Part shown: positions 36,045 through 46,750 of the stretch, one piece after another | Layout of the letters: each line of letters opens with the position of its first letter | How positions within the stretch are numbered: position 1 is the stretch's first letter | Notes under the pieces: generated by a model | The model's database searches: none | What the model was told of the DNA's origin: nothing | Seen by the model: the letters and a program-made list of their open reading frames with translations, nothing else | Made by a program: the position numbers and the translations under genes | Assembly: GCA_019823025.1 (NCBI GenBank) | Contig: CP081940.1 | Coordinates: 310,001-374,000, forward strand | DNA length: 64,000 nucleotides | Direction of reading: 5' to 3' | From: Methylophilales bacterium | GTDB lineage: Bacteria; Pseudomonadota; Gammaproteobacteria; Burkholderiales; Methylophilaceae

Positions 36045-36851
36045 TTAAGCACTCGAGGAATCAATTGCTGTCTTCATGCTATGCATCAATTTTTTTACAT
36101 TTGGAATAATTTCAACTTTGTCAGACTCTTCAATCTCTTTGACAATCCTACTACCAATAACAACTCCATCTGAGATTTTGGAAACAGCTTTTGCCGTTTT
36201 AGGGTCTCTTACCCCAAAACCTACCGCTACAGGAAGGTCTGAATATTTTTGAATATTCTTTACATTTTCAGATACTTGCTCAATATCAATATTCGCGGCA
36301 CCTGTTACCCCTTTTAGTGAAACATAATATAAAAAACCTGATGCTTGCTTTGCAATTAATTTGATTCTATCATCCTCTGTAGTAGGGGAAAGCAAAAAAA
36401 TACTGTCAATTTCTTCCTCATTCAGTCTTTTAACAAACTCCCCAGACTCCTCGGGAGGATAATCAACAGTAATAACCCCATCTATCTGTGCCTCTTTGAT
36501 TAAACCAATAAAATTATCTACCCCAATAGCTTCGATAGGATTTGCATATCCCATCAATATTAAAGGTGTTTTTTTATTTGTTTCTCTAAAACTTTTTGCA
36601 AGTTTTATAGTATCTTTAATCCCAACCTTATTTTTAAGCGCACGCTCACTAGCTCTTTGAATAACTGGTCCATCTGCCATTGGATCTGAAAAAGGAATAC
36701 CTAATTCAATCATATCGGCCCCATTTTCAACCAAAGTATTCATTAATGCGACTGTATCATCTGGAGATGGATCACCAGCAGTAATAAAAGGAATCAGAGC
36801 ACTTTTATTTAAATCTTTTAATTTTTCAAATGTAATTTTTATTTTCGACAT
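36045..36851 (-). CDS. trpA: Tryptophan synthase alpha subunit
   Basis: A 268-residue TIM-barrel subunit cleaving indole-3-glycerol phosphate to indole. The catalytic Glu49 and Asp60 are in MIELGIPFSDPMADGP. PFITAGDPSPDDT near residue 21 and the phosphate-binding VAVGFGVRDP and GVVIGSRIV segments are also present. It is 1 base from trpB, as expected for subunits made together. The length is normal. Confidence 0.97.
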   Translation of the reverse strand: MSKIKITFEKLKDLNKSALIPFITAGDPSPDDTVALMNTLVENGADMIELGIPFSDPMADGPVIQRASERALKNKVGIKDTIKLAKSFRETNKKTPLILMGYANPIEAIGVDNFIGLIKEAQIDGVITVDYPPEESGEFVKRLNEEEIDSIFLLSPTTEDDRIKLIAKQASGFLYYVSLKGVTGAANIDIEQVSENVKNIQKYSDLPVAVGFGVRDPKTAKAVSKISDGVVIGSRIVKEIEESDKVEIIPNVKKLMHSMKTAIDSSSA

Positions 36852-36852
36852 A

Positions 36853-38058
36853 TTATAAAGAAATTCCTGAAATATTAGCTACAGTATTAATATCCTTGTC
36901 GCCTCTTCCTGATAAATTAACCAAGATAACTTCCTCTGGTGACATATCGGTGGCCAATTTTTGCGCATAAGCAAGTGCATGGCTTGTTTCCAGTGCTGGA
37001 ATGATGCCCTCTACACGACATAAATTATGAAAAGCTTCCAGAGCTTCATCGTCTTTAATTGCGACATAGCTTGCTCTTCCTGAATCTTTAAGCCATGAAT
37101 GTTCAGGTCCAACGCCAGGATAGTCAAGACCCGCAGATACGGAATGTGTTTCAATTATTTGGCCCTCAGAGTTTTGCATTAAGTAAGTTCTATTGCCATG
37201 AAGAACACCTATTTTACTTTCTGATGTCAGGGGTGCTGCATGCTTTCCAGTCTCAATACCTTCGCCTGCTGCCTCAACACCAATTAACTTCACATTCTTA
37301 TGTTCTATGTAGGGATAAAAAATACCCATAGCATTTGACCCACCCCCGACACATGCTATAACAGCATCTGGTTGTTTGTTTGCAATTTTTGGCATTTGGA
37401 CCAAACACTCTTTTCCAACTACAGAGTTAAAATCTCTTACCATCATCGGGTAAGGGTGCGGTCCTGCAACCGTACCAATAATGTAAAAGGTATTTGAAAC
37501 ATTTGTCACCCAATCTCGTAAAGCTTCATTAAGTGCATCCTTTAATGTCTTTGAACCACTTTCAACAGGAACTACAGTCGCACCTAATAATTTCATTCTA
37601 TAAACATTTGGAGACTGCCTTTTGACATCCTCTGAACCCATATAAACAACGCATTCAAGACCTAATCTGGCCGCAATTGTTGCTGTAGCTACACCATGTT
37701 GCCCTGCACCTGTTTCAGCTATAACTCTTGGTTTTCCCATTCTCTTTGCTAACAATGCCTGTCCAACTGTATTATTTACCTTGTGCGCCCCTGTATGATT
37801 TAAGTCTTCTCTTTTTAAATAAATCTTAGCGCCACCTATTTGGTTTGTAAGTCGCTCTGCAAAATATATAGGACTCGGTCTTCCAACAAAATGTTTAAGG
37901 TCGCTGTGAAATTCTGCTAAAAATTCGGGGTCATCTTTATATTTTGAATACATTTCTCTGAGCTCATCGAGAGCCTCGATAAGCGTTTCAGCTACGAATG
38001 TTCCTCCAAACTGACCGAAATGTCCTAATTCATCAGGTAGATCATAGGGTTGCATCAT
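36853..38058 (-). CDS. trpB: Tryptophan synthase beta subunit
   Basis: A 401-residue PLP subunit joining indole and serine. The PLP lysine is K93 in [17 protein letters not shown]. The glycine-rich phosphate loop [15 protein letters not shown] and the motif [16 protein letters not shown] are those of the standard TrpB1 class. An ATG doublet starts the frame, which overlaps trpF by 17 bases. With trpF and trpA it covers the last steps of tryptophan synthesis; trpE, trpD and trpC must be elsewhere. Confidence 0.97.
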   Translation of the reverse strand: MMQPYDLPDELGHFGQFGGTFVAETLIEALDELREMYSKYKDDPEFLAEFHSDLKHFVGRPSPIYFAERLTNQIGGAKIYLKREDLNHTGAHKVNNTVGQALLAKRMGKPRVIAETGAGQHGVATATIAARLGLECVVYMGSEDVKRQSPNVYRMKLLGATVVPVESGSKTLKDALNEALRDWVTNVSNTFYIIGTVAGPHPYPMMVRDFNSVVGKECLVQMPKIANKQPDAVIACVGGGSNAMGIFYPYIEHKNVKLIGVEAAGEGIETGKHAAPLTSESKIGVLHGNRTYLMQNSEGQIIETHSVSAGLDYPGVGPEHSWLKDSGRASYVAIKDDEALEAFHNLCRVEGIIPALETSHALAYAQKLATDMSPEEVILVNLSGRGDKDINTVANISGISL

Positions 38059-38665
38059 TTACTCCTATCATAAATTCTTTCATTTTTTCTTCATCCTTCA
38101 CTCCCTTAATACTCTCAACACCGCCACTCACATCCACACAAAATGGTCTTACTGTTTTAATTAGGTCTGAAATATTCTCAGAATTTAATCCACCCGCAAT
38201 AATGATTGGGAGACTTAACTTCTTAGGAATCTTTTTCCAATCAAAAACTTCACCAGTTCCACCTTTTAATTTTTCACTAAAAGTATCAAGTAAGAGTGCT
38301 GATGCAGATTTATAATCTCTACAACATTCTAACAAATTAATGCCTTCTTTCATTGTTATTGCTTTAATATAAGGTAAATTAAATTGATTACAATATTCCT
38401 CAGACTCATTCCCATGAAATTGTATGAGATTAATTTTTGATTTGCTAATTGAATCTCTAACGAATTCTGCATCAGCATCCACGAACAAACCAACTCGCAA
38501 AATAAAAGGGTGGAGAGATAAAATAATTTTTCTAGCTTTAATAGGGTCTATGTATCTTGGGCTTTCTTTGTAAAACACAAACCCCAGTGCATCAACTCCT
38601 AAATCAGAAGCAAGGATCGCATCTTTCACATTTGTAATGCCACAAATTTTTACTCTCGTTCTCAA
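38042..38665 (-). CDS. trpF: Phosphoribosylanthranilate isomerase
   Basis: A TIM-barrel isomerase of tryptophan synthesis, about 207 residues. There is no ATG at the N-terminus. The frame opens at TTG 38677, but the TTG at 38665 gives [16 protein letters not shown], which fits the usual TrpF start, and an AGG lies at a better distance. Either way translation begins at TTG. The catalytic cysteine is in KICGIT, and the catalytic aspartate lies in [11 protein letters not shown] near residue 175. It follows truA and overlaps trpB by 17 bases. Confidence 0.93.
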   Translation of the reverse strand: MRTRVKICGITNVKDAILASDLGVDALGFVFYKESPRYIDPIKARKIILSLHPFILRVGLFVDADAEFVRDSISKSKINLIQFHGNESEEYCNQFNLPYIKAITMKEGINLLECCRDYKSASALLLDTFSEKLKGGTGEVFDWKKIPKKLSLPIIIAGGLNSENISDLIKTVRPFCVDVSGGVESIKGVKDEEKMKEFMIGVNDATL

Positions 38666-38678
38666 TATATTAAACAAC

Positions 38679-39461
38679 CTATGTATTAATGCTTATTTTG
38701 TTGTTACTCTTTGGTAATCCCCACTTGGAATCATACCTAATATTAGTAAGATATAAACCATTTGGCGAAAAAGTTGCTGGCACTAAACGTCGGTCATTTT
38801 GTAGTAAAAGAAAATCAATATGATCAGCATCTATAGACCCATAACCCACCTTAATAATTGTGCCCATCATATTTCTCACTTGATGCTGTAAAAAAGCATC
38901 AGCAACGAATGTAAATAAAAAATAATTTTTGTGTTGTTTTACACTTATTTTTGAAATCGTTCTAACCGATGATATAGCTTGACATTCTGAGGATCGAAAT
39001 GCATTAAAATCATGTTTTCCTTTAAATTTTAACAAAGATTTTTTCATCAATTCAAGATTTAAATTATAGAAAGACCATCCACAGTAATGACTCATGATGG
39101 CAGAATTAATTGATTGATTTAAGAGTAAATATTGATACTCCCGGCCTTTGGCAGAGAACCTTGCATGAAAATCAGGAGAGACTTCATACGCCCACTTAAT
39201 TCGAATTGAATGTGGTAGAAATGAATTAATACCTTTTACCCATGAATTCATGGGTCTTTTTAAATTAGTATCAAAATGAATTATCTGCCCTAGAGCATGA
39301 ACGCCTGCATCAGTTCTTCCTGCTGCTGTAGTTTCTATATTTTCATTAGTTATAGAAAAAATAGCTTTTTCAATTTCGCCTTGAATTGTTTTTATTTTGG
39401 GTTGTTTTTGCCAACCAGAAAAATCTTGGCCGGCATACTCTATTGAAGCTGCTATTCTCAT
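38679..39461 (-). CDS. truA: tRNA pseudouridine(38-40) synthase
   Basis: A 260-residue tRNA-modifying enzyme. The catalytic aspartate is D51 in AAGRTDAGVHALGQ. Other TruA blocks are SIEYAGQDFSGWQKQP at the N-terminus, ISSVRTISKISV in the middle and DAFLQHQVRNMMGTIIKVG near residue 195. It modifies positions 38-40 of the anticodon stem. Its place between fimV and trpF is the conserved arrangement in Betaproteobacteria, though the enzyme has no known functional tie to tryptophan synthesis. Confidence 0.96.
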   Translation of the reverse strand: MRIAASIEYAGQDFSGWQKQPKIKTIQGEIEKAIFSITNENIETTAAGRTDAGVHALGQIIHFDTNLKRPMNSWVKGINSFLPHSIRIKWAYEVSPDFHARFSAKGREYQYLLLNQSINSAIMSHYCGWSFYNLNLELMKKSLLKFKGKHDFNAFRSSECQAISSVRTISKISVKQHKNYFLFTFVADAFLQHQVRNMMGTIIKVGYGSIDADHIDFLLLQNDRRLVPATFSPNGLYLTNIRYDSKWGLPKSNNKISINT

Positions 39462-39486
39462 TTAGCTTATTACTAAAGATTAACTA

Positions 39487-40803
39487 TTAATTTTTTTTGT
39501 TCATTGATGCGATGTATCGATCCGTAGGCTTTGAAGGCTCTGCTGATTTGCTTGAAATCTCCTCATGCCCCATTTGATTGCTTGAATTTAGATCTAAATT
39601 TTCATTAAATAACATTGATGCTTGACGTTTTTTTCTTGAAAGAATGATTAATAAACCAATTAAGGCTACTAATAAAAGTGCTAGGAGAAGCGTATGCAGG
39701 GTAGTTAACCCTAGCTCTTCCTTATCTTTGATAATTACCTCGGTAATATTGTCATCAGCACTTGAAATAGATGATTTGAATGTTTTTGTGTTGATTTCAA
39801 CGCTAGGCTCTTTGACAACAAGTTCTTTTAAAGGCTCTGCTGGCTTAACTTCTTTTACAGGCTCTGCTGGCTTAACTTCTTTTACAGGCTCTGCTGGCTT
39901 AACTTCTTTTACAGGCTCTGCTGGCTTAACTTCTTTTACAGGCTCTGCTGGCTTAACTTCTTTTTTCTTATTTTTATTTTTAATTAATTCCCATGAGTCG
40001 TTATCTATTTTTAATATCTTTGAAGCATCCACATGAGAAAGATCTTCATAATATGCTCTATTTGGAAGTATTAATTTGTTACCAACTTCCAACCCGTTAA
40101 TATTGTTATCTGCAAACGCTTTTGGATTGGTTTGGTAAATTCCTACAACAATTTGCTGAAGTGTGACGCCCTCAAGCTTATTATTTCTTGCAATTTGATA
40201 CAAAGTCACACCTTTTTTTGAAACAACCGTCTTTTCTTCAGGTTCTGGTGCTGGCTCAGGTTCTGGTGCTGGCTCAGGTTCTGGTGCTGGCTCAGGTTCT
40301 GGTGCTGGCTCAGGTTCTGGTGCTGGCTCAGGTTCTGGTGCTGGCTCAGGTTCTGGTGCTGGCTCAGGTTCCACTAAACTCTCAACTTGTGATTGACTTG
40401 CAGGTAAGGGGTCAAGCAAAACTGTATATTCCCTGAAATTTCTTCCCTTTGGTGAATCAATTTGAATGAGTAAATCTAAAAAGGGATCAAGAACTGGTTT
40501 TTCAGAGCTAAGCTTTAATTTCGATTTTTCTTTATCTTTGATAACAGTAATTTTGATATCCTCATGTACAGGCACTCTTTCTATTGATTGCGCCTGATAA
40601 ATATCCTTACCTGCGATTTTTGCTTTTAATGAATCTAAATCATCTCTACTAGATACTACTAACTCGATTTCAGCATTTAAAGGCTGATCTTGTGTTGAGT
40701 TTACTGAAATTTGACCTAATTGAAGAGCTAAAGCGTGTGTTGAAAAAATTAAGAAAAATAAAGTGTATACAATTTGTTTTAATAAATTTGTCATCTTTAT
40801 CAT
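39487..40803 (-). CDS. fimV: FimV-like LysM membrane protein with tandem repeats
   Basis: A 438-residue reduced FimV. It has a signal peptide or anchor ([20 protein letters not shown]), the FimV N-terminal domain ([22 protein letters not shown]; about 26-140), seven EPEPAP repeats (about 147-188), a LysM-type peptidoglycan-binding domain ([21 protein letters not shown], about 198-250), five KEVKPAEPV repeats (about 280-325), and a membrane segment near the C-terminus ([21 protein letters not shown]). The large cytoplasmic TPR part of longer FimV proteins (often about 900 residues) is absent. It starts at 40803 on the asd stop; a second Met lies at 40794. FimV members organise polar pili and signalling. 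Confidence 0.85.
   Translation of the reverse strand: MIKMTNLLKQIVYTLFFLIFSTHALALQLGQISVNSTQDQPLNAEIELVVSSRDDLDSLKAKIAGKDIYQAQSIERVPVHEDIKITVIKDKEKSKLKLSSEKPVLDPFLDLLIQIDSPKGRNFREYTVLLDPLPASQSQVESLVEPEPAPEPEPAPEPEPAPEPEPAPEPEPAPEPEPAPEPEPAPEPEEKTVVSKKGVTLYQIARNNKLEGVTLQQIVVGIYQTNPKAFADNNINGLEVGNKLILPNRAYYEDLSHVDASKILKIDNDSWELIKNKNKKKEVKPAEPVKEVKPAEPVKEVKPAEPVKEVKPAEPVKEVKPAEPLKELVVKEPSVEINTKTFKSSISSADDNITEVIIKDKEELGLTTLHTLLLALLLVALIGLLIILSRKKRQASMLFNENLDLNSSNQMGHEEISSKSAEPSKPTDRYIASMNKKN
39832..39966. repeat. Five 27-bp tandem repeats inside fimV
   Basis: Five consecutive units of 27 bases, the last diverging at its end, encode the KEVKPAEPV repeat on the minus strand. The first four units are nearly identical at DNA level, including third codon positions, so the array expanded recently or is kept uniform by slippage. 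Unit number could vary between strains. Confidence 0.9.
40241..40366. repeat. Seven 18-bp tandem repeats inside fimV
   Basis: Seven identical copies of GGTTCTGGTGCTGGCTCA run without interruption, followed by a partial unit, and encode EPEPAP on the minus strand. Complete identity, including silent positions, indicates recent slippage expansion. The unit is a multiple of three, so copy-number changes keep the frame. Confidence 0.93.
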
Positions 40804-41915
40804 TATTTCTTATTCGTTAAAATGTTAAGCATTCGCCTTACTGGCTCTGCTGCACCCCATAATAATTGGTCGCCTACTGTGAATACAGACAGTAAATTTT
40901 CGCCAACATTCAGTTTTCTTACCCTTCCAACTGCAATAGAAAGTTTACCTGAAACAGCCGCAGGGCTTAAGTTTTTTATTGTTTTTTCTTTATTATTAGG
41001 AACAAAATGTACCCAAGGATTTGCTGAAGCTATTAATTCTTCAATTTCTTTAATTGGCAAATCTTTATTTAATTTAATTGTTAATGCTTGACTATGGGAT
41101 CTCATAGCTCCAATTCGAACACACAAACCGTCAACATTAAAAGCTTTATATCCATTTGATTTTAATATTTTATTTGTCTCGACACTACCTTTCCATTCCT
41201 CTCTGCTCTGACCATTCTCTAATTCTTCATCTATCCATGGAATCAAACTACCAGCAAGCGGAGCGGTAAATAACTTCCTTGTAAATTTTTCAGAATTCAT
41301 CGTCAACTGAACGTCTTTATCTAACTCAAGGATATTTGAATCAGGCTTTATATTATTTAAGGATCCTGAAAGTTCGCACATTTGCATTAAGAGTTCTTTC
41401 ATATTTTGCGCTCCAGCCCCACTGGCAGCTTGATAAGTCATGGAAGAAACCCATTCAACTAAATTATTTTTAAATAAGCCGTGAATTGCCAATAACATTA
41501 AAGAGACAGTGCAATTTCCACCAACCCAATTTTTATTGCCAGCTTTAATAGCTGTATTTATTGCGTCCTTATTAATGGGGTCAAGAACAATCATGGCATC
41601 TGAATCCATTCTCAGGGTTGATGCAGCATCAATCCAATGACCTGACCAGCCTTTCTCCCTTAAAGAATTGAGTATTTTTTTTGTATAATCTCCACCCTGA
41701 CATGACAACAAGATATCCATTTTTATTAATTCATCAATATCAAAAGCATCTAATAATGAAGATTCTTGAGAATTTAGTATATTAACTTTTTCACCAGACT
41801 GTGAAGTAGAGAAGAAATGAGCATCAATAGTTTCAAAGTCATTTTCCTCGAGCATCCTTTGGATTAAGACAGAGCCGACCATTCCCCTCCATCCAACTAT
41901 ACCTACCTTAAACAT
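40803..41915 (-). CDS. asd: Aspartate-semialdehyde dehydrogenase
   Basis: A 370-residue enzyme of the Gram-negative Asd type, making aspartate semialdehyde for lysine, threonine and methionine. The start [19 protein letters not shown] binds NADP, the catalytic cysteine is in [15 protein letters not shown] near residue 135, and [17 protein letters not shown] holds the substrate-binding arginine and catalytic histidine. The length fits. It overlaps leuB by 8 bases and fimV by one base. It supplies the homoserine branch used by the MetY and MetZ enzymes in this window. Confidence 0.97.
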   Translation of the reverse strand: MFKVGIVGWRGMVGSVLIQRMLEENDFETIDAHFFSTSQSGEKVNILNSQESSLLDAFDIDELIKMDILLSCQGGDYTKKILNSLREKGWSGHWIDAASTLRMDSDAMIVLDPINKDAINTAIKAGNKNWVGGNCTVSLMLLAIHGLFKNNLVEWVSSMTYQAASGAGAQNMKELLMQMCELSGSLNNIKPDSNILELDKDVQLTMNSEKFTRKLFTAPLAGSLIPWIDEELENGQSREEWKGSVETNKILKSNGYKAFNVDGLCVRIGAMRSHSQALTIKLNKDLPIKEIEELIASANPWVHFVPNNKEKTIKNLSPAAVSGKLSIAVGRVRKLNVGENLLSVFTVGDQLLWGAAEPVRRMLNILTNKK

Positions 41916-42972
41916 GCTCTAATTCCTCAATAATTTTATTTCCCATCTCCTCGCAACCCACCAGTATATTATCATTTGAAAAAATATCTTTTGTCCTAAA
42001 TCTTTTTTTTAAAACATTTCTGACAGCATTTTCAATTTTTTCTGCCTTGTCATTATCGTTAAATGTATATTTAAACATCATTGATAACGACAAAATGGTA
42101 GCTAATGGATTTGCTATATCCTTTCCAGCAATATCAGGGGCTGAGCCATGACTTGGCTCATACATTCCTTTGTTGTTCTGGTCTAACGAAGCTGAGGGAA
42201 GCATTCCAATTGAGCCAGTCAGCATTGATGCCTCATCTGATAAAATATCTCCAAAGATATTTCCTGTGACCATCACATCAAATTGTTTGGGTCTGCTAAC
42301 AAGTTGCATGGCTGCATTATCAACATACATATGACTTAATTCCACCTCTGGATATTCCGAAGCGACTTCGCTAATCACTTTTCTCCATAATTCTGTAGAT
42401 TCTAGGACGTTTGCCTTATCAACTGAGCATAATTTTTTTGATCTTTTTGAAGCTGTCTTGAATGCGACATGTGAAATTCTTCTAATTTCAGACTCTGAAT
42501 AGCGCATCGTATTCAGCCCTTCTAGCTCACCTTTTTCATTTTTTGATATTCCTCGAGGCTCACCGAAATAAATATCACCCGTAAGCTCGCGAATAATCAT
42601 GATATCAAGTCCAGATACAATTTCAGGCTTTAAGCTTGATGCATCAACAAGCTCAGGAAACATTAAAGCTGGTCTTAAATTAGCGAATAAATTAAGCGCC
42701 TGCCTAATTCTTAGCAACCCTCTCTCTGGTCTCATCTCTCTTGGAAGTTCATCATACTTCCATCCACCAACCGCCCCAAGTAAAATGGCATCTGCCTCTT
42801 GAGCAACTTTTAAAGTTGCTTGTGGAAGGGGGTCTTTAAACTCATCGTAACCTGCCCCCCCGATTGAGGAATACGATAATGATTCACTTAAACCAAAAAA
42901 TTTTAATACTTTGACAGCTTGTGAAATAATTTCTGGCCCAATCCCATCACCAGGTAAAATCGCGATTTTCAT
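41908..42972 (-). CDS. leuB: 3-isopropylmalate dehydrogenase
   Basis: A 354-residue enzyme of leucine synthesis, oxidising and decarboxylating 3-isopropylmalate. The frame is open to GTG 42996, but the ATG at 42972 has AGGAG five bases upstream and gives the usual [15 protein letters not shown] start. [16 protein letters not shown] near residue 90, [14 protein letters not shown] and [20 protein letters not shown] are substrate and cofactor motifs. With this start it no longer overlaps leuD, leaving an 8-base gap, and it overlaps asd at its end. Confidence 0.96.
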   Translation of the reverse strand: MKIAILPGDGIGPEIISQAVKVLKFFGLSESLSYSSIGGAGYDEFKDPLPQATLKVAQEADAILLGAVGGWKYDELPREMRPERGLLRIRQALNLFANLRPALMFPELVDASSLKPEIVSGLDIMIIRELTGDIYFGEPRGISKNEKGELEGLNTMRYSESEIRRISHVAFKTASKRSKKLCSVDKANVLESTELWRKVISEVASEYPEVELSHMYVDNAAMQLVSRPKQFDVMVTGNIFGDILSDEASMLTGSIGMLPSASLDQNNKGMYEPSHGSAPDIAGKDIANPLATILSLSMMFKYTFNDNDKAEKIENAVRNVLKKRFRTKDIFSNDNILVGCEEMGNKIIEELEHV

Positions 42973-42980
42973 TGTATCTC

Positions 42981-43616
42981 CTATTTTGTCAACCACGGGT
43001 ACTGTTTATAGTAATGTTTTTCAAAGTCTTTAATATCATCTCCGTACTCAAGAGTTAAGCCAATATCATCAAGCCCTTTCAAAAGGCAATGTTTTTTAAA
43101 TTCATCTATCTTAAAATCATGTTCATCACCATCATCAAGAATCATTTGCCTTTCTAGGTCAATTGTTAAATTTAAACCCTTTTCTGATAATGCTTTCTTA
43201 AAAAATAGATCAGTCAATTCATTGCTGATTTGAATTGGAAGGATTCCGTTTTTAAAACAATTTCCATAAAATATGTCAGCAAAACTTGGGGCCAAGATAA
43301 TTCTAATGCCGTAATCAAGCAATGCCCAGGGTGCATGTTCACGGCTAGAGCCACATCCAAAGTTCTCTCTTGTTAATAAAATAGTCCCTTCTCGATAGTT
43401 CTGTTTATTTAAAATAAAATCTGGATTAAGCTCCCTATTTTCTGGATTAATGCCTGGTTCACCATGGTCAAGATATCGCCATTCATCAAACAAGTTTGGG
43501 CCAAAACCGGATTTCTTGATAGATTTTAGAAATTGTTTAGGGATGATTGCATCAGTATCTACATTTGCTCTATCTAGTGGTATAACGATTCCTTGATGTT
43601 TATTAATGGGTAACAT
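42981..43616 (-). CDS. leuD: 3-isopropylmalate dehydratase small subunit
   Basis: A 211-residue swivelling subunit of isopropylmalate isomerase. Diagnostic parts are [21 protein letters not shown] near residue 11, [15 protein letters not shown] near 85 and [11 protein letters not shown] near 118. It overlaps leuC by one base. In many Betaproteobacteria a small lipoprotein gene lies between leuC and leuD, but here the two are directly joined. Confidence 0.97.
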   Translation of the reverse strand: MLPINKHQGIVIPLDRANVDTDAIIPKQFLKSIKKSGFGPNLFDEWRYLDHGEPGINPENRELNPDFILNKQNYREGTILLTRENFGCGSSREHAPWALLDYGIRIILAPSFADIFYGNCFKNGILPIQISNELTDLFFKKALSEKGLNLTIDLERQMILDDGDEHDFKIDEFKKHCLLKGLDDIGLTLEYGDDIKDFEKHYYKQYPWLTK

Positions 43617-45016
43617 TAAGAAGCTTCTCGGACATCAACAAATTTACCATGGATGGCTGCAGCGGCTGCCATTTCAGGGCTAACAAGATGTGTTCTGCCA
43701 CCCTGACCCTGCCTTCCTTCAAAATTTCTATTTGATGTAGATGCGCAACGCTCATAAGGTTCTAATCTGTCCGCGTTCATAGCGAGGCACATTGAACAAC
43801 CGGGATCCCGCCATTCAAAGCCTGCATTTATAAAAATCTTATCTAAGCCTTCTTCTTCCGCTTGGTTCTTTACCAACCCGGAACCTGGCACCACAAGGGC
43901 TAACTTAATATTTGTTGCTACCTTTTTTGTTTTAACGATATCAGCTGCTTTTCGGAGGTCTTCAATTCTTGAGTTTGTACAAGAGCCTATAAAAACTTTA
44001 TCTAATTTAATATCTTTTATGCTTGTTCCTTGTTTAAGCCCCATATATTCCAACGCACCCTGGTAACCCTTTTGGTTTGATAAACTCTTTTCTTGCAGAG
44101 GGTCGGGTATTTTGTCATTTATACTACATACCATCTCAGGTGAAGTCCCCCATGTGACTTGAGGTTCAATAGATGCAGCATCAATTTCAATTTTTTTATC
44201 GAATTGCGCATCCTTATCACTAACTAAATTTTTCCAGTCTGTAACAGCTTTTTGCCAACTCTCCCCAGTTGGTGCAAATGGTTTTGATTTTAAGTAATCA
44301 ATCGTTTTATTATCTACACCAATTAAGCCTGCTCTTGATCCAGCTTCAATAGCCATGTTGCATAAGGTCATTCTACCTTCCATACTTAAATTCTTAATAG
44401 CAGATCCAGCAAACTCGATTGCATGCCCTGTCCCTCCAGCCGTGCCAATCTGACCTATAATATGCAATGCTATATCTTTTGCTGAGACATGATCGCCTAA
44501 AATACCGTTTACATTAATAAGCATAGTTTTAAACTTTTTTAATATTAAGCACTGTGTTGCTAAAACATGCTCAACCTCTGAAGTTCCTATGCCAACTGCT
44601 AAAGCACCAAAAGCACCATGAGTACTCGTATGCGAATCTCCGCAAACAATTGTCATTCCAGGGAGTGTTGATCCCTGCTCAGGACCAATCACATGAACTA
44701 TCCCTTGCCTCACATCATCCATTTGAAACTGCATTAATTTATTTTTTTTACAATTATCATCCAAGGTGTCTATTTGAATTTTAGAGATGGGGTCAAGGAT
44801 TCCTTTTTCACGATCAGTGGTAGGAACATTATGGTCAGGAACAGCCAGTATAGAATTTGTTCGCCATATTTTTCTATCGGCCATTCTTAAGCCTTCAAAA
44901 GCTTGCGGACTAGTGACTTCATGAACTAAATGGCGATCAATATAAATCAAGTAAGTATCGTTGTCCTCACGAACTACGTGCCTATTAAAAATTTTTTCGT
45001 AAAGAGTTAGCGCCAT
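43616..45016 (-). CDS. leuC: 3-isopropylmalate dehydratase large subunit
   Basis: A 466-residue aconitase-family subunit. Cluster cysteines are seen in [18 protein letters not shown] near residue 345 and [17 protein letters not shown] near 405, with three [4Fe-4S] ligands. [15 protein letters not shown] near residue 128 is the family signature. It opens the long leu-asd-fimV-truA-trp-acc-fol run. The gap to yajQ upstream is only 6 bases, so the promoter of this run may lie further upstream, perhaps before argD or within argG/yajQ. Confidence 0.97.
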   Translation of the reverse strand: MALTLYEKIFNRHVVREDNDTYLIYIDRHLVHEVTSPQAFEGLRMADRKIWRTNSILAVPDHNVPTTDREKGILDPISKIQIDTLDDNCKKNKLMQFQMDDVRQGIVHVIGPEQGSTLPGMTIVCGDSHTSTHGAFGALAVGIGTSEVEHVLATQCLILKKFKTMLINVNGILGDHVSAKDIALHIIGQIGTAGGTGHAIEFAGSAIKNLSMEGRMTLCNMAIEAGSRAGLIGVDNKTIDYLKSKPFAPTGESWQKAVTDWKNLVSDKDAQFDKKIEIDAASIEPQVTWGTSPEMVCSINDKIPDPLQEKSLSNQKGYQGALEYMGLKQGTSIKDIKLDKVFIGSCTNSRIEDLRKAADIVKTKKVATNIKLALVVPGSGLVKNQAEEEGLDKIFINAGFEWRDPGCSMCLAMNADRLEPYERCASTSNRNFEGRQGQGGRTHLVSPEMAAAAAIHGKFVDVREAS

Positions 45017-45022
45017 TTAAAA

Positions 45023-45517
45023 TTAATCTCTGAAGTTACCAAAATTTAACGGGAATTCATTATGCTTAGTCTTTATTAGTGCTATACATTCTTGTAATAC
45101 GTCCCTTTTTGGACCTTTAACCCTAAGCTCATCCCCCTGGATGCTGCATTGCACTTTTATTTTTGAATCCTTAACTGTCTTGATTATTTGCTTTGATAGC
45201 TCCATCGAGATTCCACTTTTAATGACTAGAGATTGTTTAAGCTTATTACCAGTGACGGTTTCAATATTTTCTGGACTCATTCTTTTAGAGCTATCAGGCT
45301 CTTTTTTTTCTAAAGCTGGAAAAAGGATATCCTTGATTTGGTCCATTTGAAATTCGGAATCAGCATTAATCTCTATCTTCATATCACTTTCATTTAAGCC
45401 TACCTTTGCGCTTGTCCCTTTAAAATCATAACGATTTACAATCATTTTCATTGCAACATCAACCGCATTTTTGATATTTTCAAGATTTGCTTTTGAGGTT
45501 ATATCGAAAGTTGGCAT
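45023..45517 (-). CDS. yajQ: YajQ family nucleotide-binding protein
   Basis: A 164-residue YajQ-family protein starting MPTFDITSKANLENIKNAV, with two ferredoxin-like repeats and the motif DELRVKGPKRDVLQECIALIK near the end. Family members bind cyclic di-GMP in Xanthomonas, or RNA/nucleotides in other bacteria. Which applies here is unknown, and no c-di-GMP enzyme is seen in the window. It is between argG (19 bases) and leuC (6 bases). Confidence 0.93.
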   Translation of the reverse strand: MPTFDITSKANLENIKNAVDVAMKMIVNRYDFKGTSAKVGLNESDMKIEINADSEFQMDQIKDILFPALEKKEPDSSKRMSPENIETVTGNKLKQSLVIKSGISMELSKQIIKTVKDSKIKVQCSIQGDELRVKGPKRDVLQECIALIKTKHNEFPLNFGNFRD

Positions 45518-45536
45518 TTTATTTGTGCTCCTATGA

Positions 45537-46748
45537 TTATTTTCTTTTCTTATTTAATCTTAATCTGAGGGCATTAAGCTTAATAAAACCGACTGCATCT
45601 TGGTGATCGAAGACACCATCGTCGTCCTCAAATGTAGCGACTTCGGGATCAAATAAAGAATGCTTACTGTCCCTGGCAACTAATATGACATTGCCCTTGT
45701 ATAAATTTAATTTCACCCATCCATTAACATTTTTCTGAGTGTGGTCTATGAGCGCCTGTAAGGCGATTCTTTCAGGACTCCACCAATAGCCATTATAAAT
45801 TAAGCATGCGTACCTCGGCATTAATTCATCTTTTAAATGAGCAACCTCCCTATCAAGTGTCAATGATTCAATGGCCCTATGTGCTTTTAAAAGTATTGTT
45901 CCTCCAGGTGTTTCGTAGCATCCTCTCGCCTTCATACCAATATATCTGTTTTCAACTAAATCTAATCTACCTATACCATTATCGCCGCCTAAGATATTTA
46001 ACTTCTCTAATATTTCATGTGGAAGTAATTTTTTACCGTTTAGACTGTTTGGGTCTCCGTTTTCAAAGCCAATCGTAATTTCTTGTGCTATATCAGGCGC
46101 ATTTTTTGGATCTACTGACCACCTCCACATAGATTCTTCTGGCTCATTTTTTGGGTCCTCAAGATGCCTTCCTTCGTATGAGATATGAAGTAAGTTTGCA
46201 TCCATACTGTACGGAGTTCCTCCAGATTTATGTTTCATTTCTACGGGTATGTTATTTTCAGTCGCATATTTAAGCAGTTTTTCCCTACTCAAAAGATCCC
46301 ATTCTCTCCAAGGTGCGATAATCTTAATGTCTGGATCAATAGCATAGGCTCCAAGCTCAAATCTCACTTGATCATTACCTTTACCCGTTGCACCGTGTGA
46401 AATAGCATTAGAACCAGTTTGGTGAGCTATTTCGACTAATCTTTTTGATATGAGCGGTCTTGCAATTGATGTGCCTAGAAGGTATTCGCCCTCATATAAG
46501 GCATTAGCCCTAAACATAGGGAATACATAATCCCTTACAAACTCCTCTCTGAGATCTTCTATGAAAATCTCTTTTACCCCTGCTGACTGCGCCTTAGCTC
46601 TTGCTGGCTCAATCTCCTCTTTCTGTCCCAGGTCTGCAGTAAATGTAACAACCTCACAATCATATTGATCTTGTAACCATTTTAAAATCACTGATGTATC
46701 AAGACCACCTGAATATGCCAATACAATTTTTTTTACGTCCTTGATCAT
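45537..46748 (-). CDS. argG: Argininosuccinate synthase
   Basis: A 403-residue ATP-dependent ligase joining citrulline and aspartate. The ATP-binding loop [18 protein letters not shown] is near residues 9-26. [19 protein letters not shown] near residue 115 and [14 protein letters not shown] [14 protein letters not shown] near 190 follow. The length is that of the short bacterial class. It is 2 bases after argF, so argD-argF-argG form an arginine transcript. Confidence 0.97.
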   Translation of the reverse strand: MIKDVKKIVLAYSGGLDTSVILKWLQDQYDCEVVTFTADLGQKEEIEPARAKAQSAGVKEIFIEDLREEFVRDYVFPMFRANALYEGEYLLGTSIARPLISKRLVEIAHQTGSNAISHGATGKGNDQVRFELGAYAIDPDIKIIAPWREWDLLSREKLLKYATENNIPVEMKHKSGGTPYSMDANLLHISYEGRHLEDPKNEPEESMWRWSVDPKNAPDIAQEITIGFENGDPNSLNGKKLLPHEILEKLNILGGDNGIGRLDLVENRYIGMKARGCYETPGGTILLKAHRAIESLTLDREVAHLKDELMPRYACLIYNGYWWSPERIALQALIDHTQKNVNGWVKLNLYKGNVILVARDSKHSLFDPEVATFEDDDGVFDHQDAVGFIKLNALRLRLNKKRK

Positions 46749-46750
46749 GT

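Noticed and set aside
39644-40036. 130-codon plus-strand frame with GLTSFTGSA repeats
   Set aside because: The repeats are the mirror of the KEVKPAEPV array of fimV on the other strand.
40188-40436. Plus-strand frame with LAQVLV repeats, and the possibility of a CRISPR array
   Set aside because: Units are contiguous 18-mers without spacers and encode EPEPAP in fimV; not CRISPR.
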